A stretch of 64,000 nucleotides of DNA. Source: Lonicera japonica (taxonomy: Eukaryota > Streptophyta > Magnoliopsida > Dipsacales > Caprifoliaceae). The position numbers were made by a program, and so were the translations under genes. Below, piece after piece: positions 55,140 through 64,000 of the stretch; position 1 is the stretch's first letter, and each line of letters opens with the position of its first letter. The notes beneath the pieces are model-generated. The model was not told where the DNA came from and did not search any database. It saw only the letters and a list, made by a program, of their open reading frames with translations. The stretch spans positions 33,391,234-33,455,233 of the forward strand of contig CM038471.1 in assembly GCA_021464415.1 (NCBI GenBank), given 5' to 3'.

Positions 55140-55998
55140 TTACTCCAGATGCCTATCCTCCTGCTTGAAAAAAAAAATTGATGTTCAAAACTAATCGGTC
55201 ATTAAAATTAGGTCATCATTTACGCTAATGAAAGAAATATAAAAGGAGAATTGAAGAGGCATGGCCTTTTTTTCGGTTTTTTTTTTACTTACCATAGAAG
55301 CCATTTCAACTTCACCTCCACGCGCCTGGCCAATCAAAGCATTCCTCTCGGCTTCACCCACCTCCACCTCCACTTGTCAAGTCTCCATTTCCCCTTCCAT
55401 GGCCACTTGCAGCCTCACAAGGGGGATTCCGAACAACAAGACAGGTAAACCACACCTATTGGCTATTGCAAAGGTCACAAACAGCACCACCAGGTTCATG
55501 ACCTTTGCAGCACCCTTTACCGGGAACTTTGGTGTTGTGAGGGAAGACACAAAGTGCATTAAAGAAGCACTGGATATCACCTTGGCCGTTCCGGCACCGC
55601 CCTGAGCGGCTGACCGGAACAAAAATACCAGGGATGAAGAAAATGTGAGTAAACACATTATCATCACACACTCACGCGGATCTTTTAGATATTTGGCTAT
55701 CTCCGGTAAAACAACAGCTAACGAGGTCAAAATATGGGTAAACGCCCGATTATGGAACATAATGTCAGTCACTAAAATAAACCTGTGAGCCCATCCTTTT
55801 CGGGCTATTGTGATTGAGCTGAATAGGGTAATGAGCGTCATACCAATTACCAAGCCTACATGGGCAACGACAAATAACCCCGCCTTCGGCGAGGGTACCG
55901 ATCTTGGGCTAGAATATGAAACGATGAACAAAAGCAACCAAACCAAAGAAAAAAGTTACCCATAGAGTCACAGTGAAAACATACACAGCCGCCGCCAT
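55140..55998 (-). pseudogene. Multi-pass membrane protein pseudogene, right copy
   Basis: Mirror copy with ATG at 55998 and the same early TAG. Here the hydrophobic frame (55946-55377) passes through the 7-bp insertion and stays in phase with the tail for 16 more residues (IPLVRLQVAMEGEMET). It then hits a TGA where the left copy has CAA. The other differences are single bases. Intron and last exon are conserved. Since the early break is shared, it predates the duplication. Confidence 0.6.
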
Positions 55999-56221
55999 GA
56001 GTGTCTGGTTCTGTGTGAAAGGGAGGAATGTAGAAAGGAGAACGAGAGGAAATTAAATGAAAGAAAGGTGTACTGCAGTGGAGTGTGGTGGTGTGTATAT
56101 TTAAATAGGGGAGCAGCCACCTAGAAATCGAGGCAAAATGACACGTGCCCGTCCGTACATTTTTGTTTTTTTCCCCAGCCAGCTGTTGTTTTCTTATTTA
56201 CCATTTCTTGCTATAGGTTAA

Positions 56222-56575
56222 GGTGGTGTTTGGTTAAGATTTTAAAATCAAGTTTTTAAAATTTATACCAAAAAGTCAACTTTACTTCACACTTCCCAAA
56301 ATTCAATTCACTTTGCTCTCTCTCATAAATTTTTTAAAACAACATAACTTTAAATTCAAAATCAGAATTAGATAAAAAAAAATAGATTTGAAACCTACTC
56401 ATCGAGATCTATAAAATAAGATCCATTGTGACTATTTTTTGAATTTTTTTCATGAGTTTTTTTGATTTGGTTGAAAAAAGTCCAACAAAAATTAAATTCA
56501 CTTTTCAACCTACTTTCACATTCCCAAAAACTTAATTAAAAAACATGTTTTAAAATCTCAACCAAACAAGCACTT
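56222..56575. mobile_element. MITE-like element with GTGGTGTTTGGTTAAG ends
   Basis: The left GGTGGTGTTTGGTTAAGATTTTAAAA is matched by the inverse at the right (TTTTAAAATCTCAACCAAAC-AAGCAC). Inside is AAGATCCATTGTGACTAT, shared with 25704-26243 and 61300-61500. It begins right at the edge of the inverted duplication. Confidence 0.6.
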
Positions 56576-56955
56576 ATCTCTGGATTGTGAGGTAAGACAC
56601 CATGCTGATAGGTTATCTCCCTTGGGTTTTACAATAGATGTATTAAGGAACAATAAACATATCTTATAATGATATGAGGTCAAGTAAGAGTTCTCTATAC
56701 AGGAAATATATTTATACAAATATCAATCACCAACAGTTTCAACTTTCAACCCTTTTCAATAATGGACTAAGCAACCACCAATAATCCAAAACACCACGTG
56801 AGAAAAAACAGACAGAAAAGGAGAAAGGAGAAAGGAACTGCCACTCCATTTGGCAATTACAACATACAGAAAATGGAGTTTCCAGGTTCAGTGGAGAAGA
56901 TGTCTGAGGTTGACCCAATCTGCGTTATTTCTTAACAAGGTTTGAATCCTACACC
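56576..56955. other. Spacer
   Basis: No gene recognised. It includes CCACTCCATTTGGCAATTAC and a polyA-rich stretch. The last eight bases (CCTACACC) are the left target site of the next element. Confidence 0.3.
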
Positions 56956-57678
56956 CAATGTTTTAGATAGCATGGATCTTGGCGCGCAATTGAGCGCTTT
57001 TGCATTTTTTGGGGGAAAAATGCTACATATCGTGGCTCTAATTGCTTTTTTCCCAGTTTGCGTACGCCATTGGCTGACATGGCATGCAATTGGGCGCTAT
57101 TTTGTGCTAAACATACGCTATTGGGCGCAATTGGAAAATTGCTTACGCTATTTGGGACTACCAATTAAAAAAAAGAGTTCAGGAGAGATGGGTCGATTAC
57201 CCTAAGAGGAGAGAAACGAGTAGGAATGATGGAGAAGGAGAGCAGAAGAGGAGAAGAAACTAGTAGGTTTTAACTGTTCGTTACACCTTTGTTCGTTCAC
57301 TACCATTTCTTCGTTCAGGAGAGGAGAAAAGAATGGAGCACATAGGGTTTGTTTCAATGTGTGCGTAGCATGTTTCAATTTTTCAAAACAGCGTCGTTTG
57401 TATCCCTTCTTTTTATTATTTTTCATTGGTGGTCCCAAATAGCATGGTTTGTATCTTGATGTGTGTTGAAGTTATATTACTCGGATTTTTATACTACTGT
57501 TATTTGAAGTTTTTTAATGGAATTTTCATTTTTTACTAATATTCTTTAGTATAATATTTGTTTTTTATTACCATGCTATCCATGTCCCGAATAACTTACA
57601 CTATTACGCAATTTATGTGCGCCATGCAATTTCGGAACAAAAACACTACGCGTTACTCTACCGAAATTTAAAACACTG
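56956..57678. mobile_element. Non-autonomous hAT-like element (723 bp)
   Basis: The left end CAATGTTTTAGAT and the right end ATTTAAAACACTG are inverted with few changes and match the CAGTGTTTT ends of the element at 5507. Flanks CCTACACC and CCTATACC (57679-57686) are an 8-bp target duplication with one change. Subterminal GCGCAATTG and ATTGGGCGC words alternate. No transposase. Confidence 0.75.
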
Positions 57679-58215
57679 CCTATACCAGATGGCCAATCGG
57701 TACTTTACATGCAACAATTAGAGGAATCACTTCACACACATTTTGTAGTAAATGCTCATCACCAGATTATCTGAGCATGGTTGCAATAATGTATTCCGTG
57801 AGTTGAATATGCAACAGGAATCAATATTGCCAGATTATCGAGATGGATTTGAGGACCTGAGACCCTTGATCTTGGCCAAAAATAAGGGTCTACCATAAAA
57901 AAAATGTGGTTTCTAGTTTCCTCTGCTAAAGGACATTTTGAAAAATCCACTGCAATGTGCAGATATTCAATCTGAAAACTGTAACCTAGGCCATAACCCT
58001 AGCTAGATTGCAGGAATCACACCTTAACACCATTTCCAAGAAAATTTGCCTAGACCAATATAACAAGCCCGACCAAGTCACCTTCAGCAGTTCATACTTA
58101 CCAAATCACAACTTCGGCATCATTAATCCCAAGAGCTTTACCCCAATATACCCAACAACAATCCACAACCCTTCTTAGGCTAATCCAATTTTGAGTTTTG
58201 ACGCATCTACAAGCT
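57679..58215. other. Intergenic DNA
   Basis: No gene recognised. Confidence 0.3.
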
Positions 58216-59195
58216 AACCCCTGCTGAGATGCAAGCAAGGAAAGTATGCTTTAACTATGATGAAGTATTCAGAGTAGGCCATTGACACAAGAATTCCTAT
58301 TTATATGCAGTCTCCGAGCATGATGATGAATCTAAAGAGGGGAACACCAACAAATGTCTCTTTGCTGATATTCGTTCTATACCCAAGGAGGAAGGTATGC
58401 ACATGGCTATTTCTCACCAAACTCTCAAACTTAAAGGGCTGATGAAGAAGCAATCAATCAGCATCTTAATTGATGCAGGGAGTACAAAACTCCGTAGATC
58501 CATAGCACCATTAAACAAGGAGGCCATGTTATAGAATCAACATATTGTTTAATGGTCAAGTGGCAGTAGAATAGTGAATTGTCTACTTGCGCTGAGTTTT
58601 CTTTGGAAATATAAGACTAGGGTCAAGGTTGACCATAGATATGGTGAGGATTCTCAAATTGGGGGAATGTGATGCTGCCATAGGAGTGCAATGGCTCAAG
58701 AAGATTAGCCTCGTAATCAAGAAATTCAAACACCAAATTAGAAAGTAAGGACAGAAATAAGGTGGTTCTTATGCTACAAGCTGAAAGAGAATAGGGTCAA
58801 CTCCAAATCATAAGTTACAAGCTCTCGAGATTTGCAAAAAAGGGGTCCTAATAAGCACTAACTGGTCAACCATACTTGGTCAGTGCAATTGAAGTGTAGG
58901 TAATATATGTGGCTACTCCTCTAAAGGGCCTGTATACCCCAACTTATCTAAACACATTGTAACGCCCATTACAAGCCACTTTGGCTTACCTGAGTTATTA
59001 GTCAAGAAAAGGGATGGAACAGGGAATTTTTTTGATATGCAGAGGCTTGAATGAAATCACATTATAAGATAAAATCCCCCTACCTGTTAAACATGAGGCG
59101 CTTCTGATGAATTCTTTGGGTTTGTGAAGTTGTATAAACTAGACTTAAAAGTCCTGTTATCGTTAAATCTGCATCAATGAGCCTGATGTACCCAA
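58216..59195 (+). pseudogene. Ty3/gypsy chromovirus-type pol relic (gag end, protease, RT start)
   Basis: Broken frames give EHDDESKEG and MHMAISHQTLKLKGLMKK, then the protease core SILIDAGST (active site D.GST) near 58470, LGECDAAIGVQWLKKI near 58645, and the RT entry VKKRDGTGNF near 59003 followed by KLYKLDL. The order fits a chromovirus gag-pol. Many stops and frameshifts; RT ends after the first motif. Confidence 0.7.
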
Positions 59196-59599
59196 AACTG
59201 CCTTTAAAAACCCTAAACACCACTAAAACTCACAAATTCAAAGCTATGCCCTTTTGTTTTAACATATGCACCAACCTAATATCAAACCTTGATGAACTAC
59301 ATCCATAAACCCAATTTAATGAAATTTATGCCGGTAAGATGACATTTCAGCTAGAGTAACTTGTGGGGCAACGATGCATGACAAATAGAGAGCAAGCAGA
59401 TTAACAGAATGAGAAAGAAGTAGAGAAAGGGGAAGACCGAGAGAGGAAGAAGAGAGAATTTAGAGGAGAAAAACAATTCAATATTCAATCATATCAACTC
59501 TGTCTAAACTGATTACGTATGAAGCCTTTACATAGGCAAACCAATAATAATATAAAAATACCTTCTAAATCTAAATACCTAAAGATAAGTCCTAAATAC
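59196..59599. other. Spacer before the RTE LINE
   Basis: GA-rich stretch near 59400-59470. No gene recognised. Confidence 0.3.
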
Positions 59600-60594
59600 A
59601 ACAACAACAACAAGCCTTTATCCCACTAGGTGGGGTCGGCTACATGGATCAAACGACGCCATAGTGGTCTGTCGTGAATCATATCTCTAGTGAAACCATT
59701 CGCCTCTAAATCCTTCTTAATAGTTTCACCTATAGTTTTTCTAGGTCTTCCTCTGCCTCTAACAACTAGGCTTCCCTCCATATGATCAACTCTCCTAACC
59801 ATGGCATCTGCAGGTCTCCTCCATACATGCCCAAACCATCTAAGTCGAGATTCAACCATCTTTTCTGTAATAGGTGCCACCCCAACTCCCTCTCTGATGG
59901 TAACATTCCTGATCTTATCTTTCCTAGTCTTGCCACTCATCCATCTCAACATTCTCATCTCAGCTACACTTAGTTTATTCTCGTGTTGGCTTTTGACCGC
60001 CCAACACTCAGTCCCATACAACATTGCTGGTCTAACCGCGGTACGATAGAATTTTCCTTTTAACTTGAGTGGTACCTTTTTATCACATAACACACCCGAA
60101 GCTTTCCTCCATTTCAACCATCCTGCTTGAATCCGGTGATTTACATCTCCCTCTATCTCCCCATCTTCTTGTATAATGGATCCAAGATACTTAAACCGAG
60201 TGACTTGTGGTATGACATTATCCCCAACTTTTACCTCTAAGTTAGTAGTGCTCCGCCTTTTATTGAACTTGCACTCCATGTATTCTGTCTTACTTCTGCT
60301 TAAACGAAAGCCATGCGCTTCTAAATTTTGTCTCCAAGTTTCCACCTTCCCATTTAGCTCTTCTCTGGACTCACCCACTAGGACAATATCATCTGCAAAC
60401 AGCATACATCGCGGTGCTGGCTCTTGAATGTGTTCCGTGAGTACATCCAAGACCAAGGTAAACAGATAAGGGCTCAAAGCTGACCCTTGGTGTAGTCCTA
60501 TAGTTATAGGAAAATCTTCTGTGGACCCACTATGTGTTCTCACACTAGTCATAGCTCCTTCATACATGTCCTTGATAACACGAATATAGGCAAT
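59600..60594 (-). pseudogene. RTE-clade LINE, 5'-truncated reverse transcriptase with TTG-repeat tail
   Basis: The minus-strand frame (open from about 60594 to 59626) carries RT motifs GLHQGSALSPYLF, then MLFADDIVLVGES (catalytic FADD), KTEYMECKF and FKYLGSIIQ. An RTE-type C-terminal region follows (CWAVK, LRWFGHVWRRP, GRGRPRKTI, final WRRLIHVADPT). The 3' end is a short TTG array (59601-59616 as CAACAAC on the plus strand), the tail typical of plant RTEs. The endonuclease and RT fingers are missing, as in 5'-truncated copies. The remaining frame is intact. Confidence 0.88.
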
Positions 60595-61899
60595 CCTAAC
60601 AAAACAAATATAAACTTATTAATCATTCCTAATTTTACTCAAATTCCTATTTATATTGCCATCCTACACCTTCTCGTTCCCCATCAGGTAACCATTTGCA
60701 GCATTCGAAGATCACCTTTTCTTATTACAACATATTATCTTAGTGTTCATTTGGCAAACCCATGATAGCAAGATGTACGGTATTATTATATTGCCTGTCC
60801 CTTCGAAAGTTTAAGATGTTGGTTAAGCTATGTGCCCTTTGTACTGCATCATTGCTTCAATAGCTGAATTACTGGCATTTCTTTATAAAATGAATAGTTT
60901 GTAACATTAATGTTCCTGATCATGAAATCAAAAAAGGTAAAACGAAACACAAGCTGCATCTACAACCTTGAAGACAAGGTTTCAATCAGGAAGGAATGTT
61001 ATGTGCCATTGGTTCTGCTTCAGCAGTTATAACGTATTAGTAGATATTTGAGTTTCCTTAGAAGTATCTTTAGGAGTAATGGGTCATAAGGTGTGTGCAA
61101 AAGTGCAAAGTACGCATCATATTATAAGGAACAAGAGTCAAACAAATCCCTCTCTTAAAAGCCTGCTAGAACAATGACTAAAAATTCTTCTCATATCTCC
61201 ATACACAATCTACACCCATAGATGTGTCTATGTACTCCCATTAAAGTGTCAAATCAAGCCTAAGATACACATACACCTTAAATACACACAATCAAATACA
61301 ACACAACCACTCCACACTCTCTACTCTTCCAAATTACTGTCACTCTCATCAATTATTTTTATAAAATTTAAAATGTCATAACTGTAATCCAAAAATAGAA
61401 TTTTCATAAAATTTATATATTTGAAACCTATTAATCAAGATCAATATAAGAAGATCCATTATGACTATAAAATTTTGTATAATTATTTTTCAAGAAGAGC
61501 TACTGAATAGTACATTTGAGGACATACTACATGTGTTTGTATATCATTGGTCATTTCAAATGGCATGAAAGAGTTCAGAAAGGTTTAATTACCGAGTACA
61601 AGAAAAAAAAACTCATTATGCCGTATCTAGGAACTAGGGGCGTGCAGGGTCCAATCAGTCCATTTTTTGGACCATTTTCTGATCGGACTGACATGCTTAG
61701 TTTTGAACTACTAAGAATTGGACTTGATCAATTTATGTTTACACCGGATTTGCACGATCAATCTGGTCAGTCTGCGGGGTTGGCCTAGACTAATTCATAT
61801 TTGGCCTATCAACTTTTAAGTTCAATTTAGCAGCCAACCAATAAGTTTTGCTCACATTTAAAAGGGTAAAAAAATTACTTAAGACTAGATATATAAAAC
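60595..61899. other. Intergenic DNA with a worn MITE-like segment
   Basis: 61300-61500 shares ATTAATCAAGATC and AAGATCCATTATGACTATA with 25704-26243 and 56222-56575, so it is probably another family member; ends not resolved. No gene recognised. Confidence 0.45.
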
Positions 61900-62039
61900 A
61901 CCCGATGTGCTAGCACAGTGGATTAGGGGCGGGCTTCTCCACCCTATGCCTAGGTTCGATCCATGGGCAACCCCATTTCGCTTCCCCTCCCCATGGTCGA
62001 CAACCTATCCATGTATTACCTATATCAGGAAAAAAAAAT
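61900..62039 (+). mobile_element. tRNA-derived SINE
   Basis: ATGTGCTAGCACAGTGGATT resembles an A box, and CCTAGGTTCGATCC a B box, about 35 bp apart. A body and an A-tail (GGAAAAAAAAAT) follow. A short AGACTA word lies on both sides. Not an intact tRNA gene: no acceptor stem. Confidence 0.68.
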
Positions 62040-62369
62040 AGACTACATACATACAAAAAGGAAAGAATGATATAGTTTGCTAAAGAAAAGCAATATACTG
62101 TAATATAGGCCATATATTAGAAGAAAATGCATTACAACTAAAAGAGCCTCTATAATTAAAAAGCATTAGGCTGTCCTATTCGGTCCAGTATTTTCTACTT
62201 ATTCTATTGGCAATTTTTTTCTGTATCATCATGTCGTCCGACACGGGTATATCATAGTGTAGTATAATACGTGTACATTACGAACCATGGAACCATCAGT
62301 AACATCATCCCCAACTTATTTTCACTATCGGATTTCTTTTAGTAATTACATTTCTTCTGCATATAAGAT
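62040..62369. other. Spacer before the L1 reverse transcriptase
   Basis: No gene recognised. The last part may be decayed LINE sequence. Confidence 0.3.
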
Positions 62370-64000
62370 CAAGTTGCAAGTCCACATAACGAGTCGCCGG
62401 GACCGGACGGGTACACTTTGGAGGTATTTAAGAAAGGATGGGAGATTATTAAAGAGGACTTAATGAAGGCTTTGAGGGAATTTTTTGACAGTGGGGTGGT
62501 GAATGCGCGCACTAATGCAACGTTCATATGCCTTATTCCGAAGAAAATCGCTTCCTTCAAACTTAAAGATTTTAGACCTATTAGCCTAGTTACTAGTCTT
62601 TACAAAGTATTGGCTAAAATCTTATCTTTAAGGTTGAGGGATGTATTAGGTGAGATGGTAGGACTTGCTCAAGGGGCCTTTGTTAAGGGGAGACAAACTC
62701 TTGATTTGGCTCTCATCACTAATGAAGGTGTTGAGGAGTATCGGGAGAGAAAGAAGGAAGGATTGGTGTTGAAGATTGATTTTGAAAAGGCTTACGATCA
62801 CATTGAGTGGGATTTTTTGGATCATGTGTTAGAGAATAAGGGGTTTGGGAGTAGGTGGAGGAGATGGATTAAAGGGTGCTTGTCGTCGGTAAATTTTTCG
62901 GTGTTGATGAATGGGAAACCAAAGGGGTTCTTTAAGGCGACAAGGGGTCTTCTGCAAGGGGATCCTCTCTCTCCTTTTCTTTTTGTGTTGGTCTCGGATG
63001 TATTAAATTTGTTGGTTGAGAGGGCAAAAGGGCGCGGTATGGTTGAAGGGTTTTCTATAGGTAGAGATGGAGTAAAATTGTCTCATTTACAATTTACCAA
63101 TGATACTATCTTTTTCCTTTCTAGGGATGAGGAGAAAATCGATAATCTTATTTGTATTTTAGACATTTTTGGGTATGCTTCGGGTTTAAAGATTAATTTG
63201 TCAAAAAGCGAAGTGGTGGGTATTAATATAGAAGAGGAGGAGATGAATTCATTAGCTGCCAGAATTGGGTGTTCGGTGGGAAGTTGGCCTATGTCTTATT
63301 TGGGGCTGCCTTTGGGGGATAATCCGAAAAGGTTGGGTTTTTGGAGTCCAGTTGTTGAAAAGGTAGGTAGAAGGCTCGAAGGTTGGTTGAGGGGATGCGT
63401 TTCGAGAGGTGGTAAGTTGACGTTGATTCAGTCGGTTTTGGAAAGCATTCCAATTTACTATCTCTCTCTTTTTAAAATTCCCGTTTCGGTAGCCAAGAGC
63501 ATTGAAAAATTAATGAGGAATTTCCTCTGGGAGGGGTTTGAGAAGGGAAAAGGGGATAATTTGGTGGGTTGGGAGTCTGTTTCTAGGTGTAAAAGAGCTG
63601 GGGGGTTGGGTATTGGTAATTTGATTAAGAGGAATGAGGCACTTTTGGGTAAATGGTTGTGGCGATTTCCGGTCGAACAAAGTGCATTTTGGTATTCCAT
63701 TATCAAAAGTAAATATGGAGTGCTAGACAATGGTTGGAGTTCTAATGCCGTGGTTAGAGGGTCATTTCGTAATCCGTGGAAGGCAATTTCTAGAGGTATA
63801 GTCAAGTTTGAGAGGAGTTTTCGATTCAAGGTTGGAGATGGAGCTAATATTCGGTTTTGGTTAGATAGATGGTTGGGAGAGGACTCCTTGGCAGTGCAAT
63901 TTCCCCAATTACATAGAGTGGCAGTCAATCCAAGAGCTTTAATAGATGATTATATTTCCTGGGATTCAAATGACAACTTTACATGGGACATTATATTTAG
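62370..64000 (+). pseudogene. L1-type LINE reverse transcriptase, open to the window edge
   Basis: A single frame without stops (codon phase of 62391) runs off the right end, about 540 codons. It has SPGPDGYTLEVF, ATFICLIPKK, FRPISLV, KIDFEKAYDHIEWDF, RGLLQGDPLSPFLF, then LQFTNDTIFF where plant L1s usually have LQFADD. YLGLPLGDNP and the zf-RVT-like end (FLWEG, WRFPVEQ) follow. The catalytic box therefore carries Asn for the first Asp, which should abolish polymerisation. The start is truncated: nothing of the endonuclease is present. The element continues beyond the window. Confidence 0.8.

Larger units (their letters stand above)
53817..56218. repeat. Near-perfect inverted duplication, 1.18-kb arms, 44-bp spacer
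   Basis: Left arm 53817-54989; right arm 55034-56218, reverse complement with only scattered substitutions and a 7-bp indel (near 54570 / 55455). Each arm contains an upstream G-box (CACGTG, 53888 and 56142), a TATA-like TATTTAAATATAC and a complete copy of one membrane-protein pseudogene. The two copies converge tail to tail. Confidence 0.9.

Overview
The window is nuclear DNA of a flowering plant, most likely a eudicot. The evidence is AT-rich sequence with GT-AG introns, plant-lineage retrotransposons (Sirevirus-type copia, Tat-lineage gypsy, RTE and L1 LINEs), Stowaway-, Tourist- and hAT-type MITEs, and plant gene families (LOB domain, WEX-like exonuclease, kelch). There are no prokaryotic features. 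Most of the 64 kb is transposable-element sequence in nested layers. Only two loci look like intact host genes: a two-exon kelch gene (13304-16103, minus) and a single-TM protein gene (23391-23966, minus).

Layout. 1-898: 3' end of a Ty1/copia element whose LTR sits directly against the C-terminal remnant of a WEX-like exonuclease gene (899-1164). 1979-9094: composite insertion with a perfect 5-bp target duplication (CCCAT) and two 176-bp terminal repeats. Inside is a Sirevirus on the minus strand in circularly permuted order (gag, start of pol, polypurine region, LTR, primer-binding site). A LOB-domain gene lies on the opposite strand where the rest of pol should be, and a hAT element with an 8-bp target duplication sits beside it. 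10089-11290: second WEX-like copy, split by a 576-bp solo LTR. 11791-26300: kelch gene, membrane-protein gene and many MITEs, SINEs and foldback repeats.

26789-45304: an 18.5-kb Tat-lineage Ty3/gypsy element on the minus strand (gag, protease, RT, dual RNase H, integrase; several frameshifts) with 1.54-kb LTRs. Between pol and the 3' LTR it carries two separate genes on the opposite strand: a plant-mobile-domain gene with introns, and an intronless gene resembling DUF7745. Each has its own TATA box. All three kinds of putative promoter in the element (LTR U3, PMD gene, DUF7745-like gene) carry copies of one 12-bp palindrome, TGTCGCGCGACA, just upstream of the TATA box. This is the strongest candidate for an undescribed system here: an element-wide operator that could co-regulate sense and antisense genes. 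A decayed LTR of the same family lies next door (45940-47259), with mutated versions of the palindrome.

47262-64000: a short LTR-element relic, LINE and gypsy relics, a near-perfect 1.18-kb inverted duplication of a membrane-protein pseudogene (53817-56218), a second hAT-like element, a 5'-truncated RTE LINE, and an L1-type reverse transcriptase that is open to the window edge but has an altered active site.

All family assignments come from reading motifs. No database search was run.
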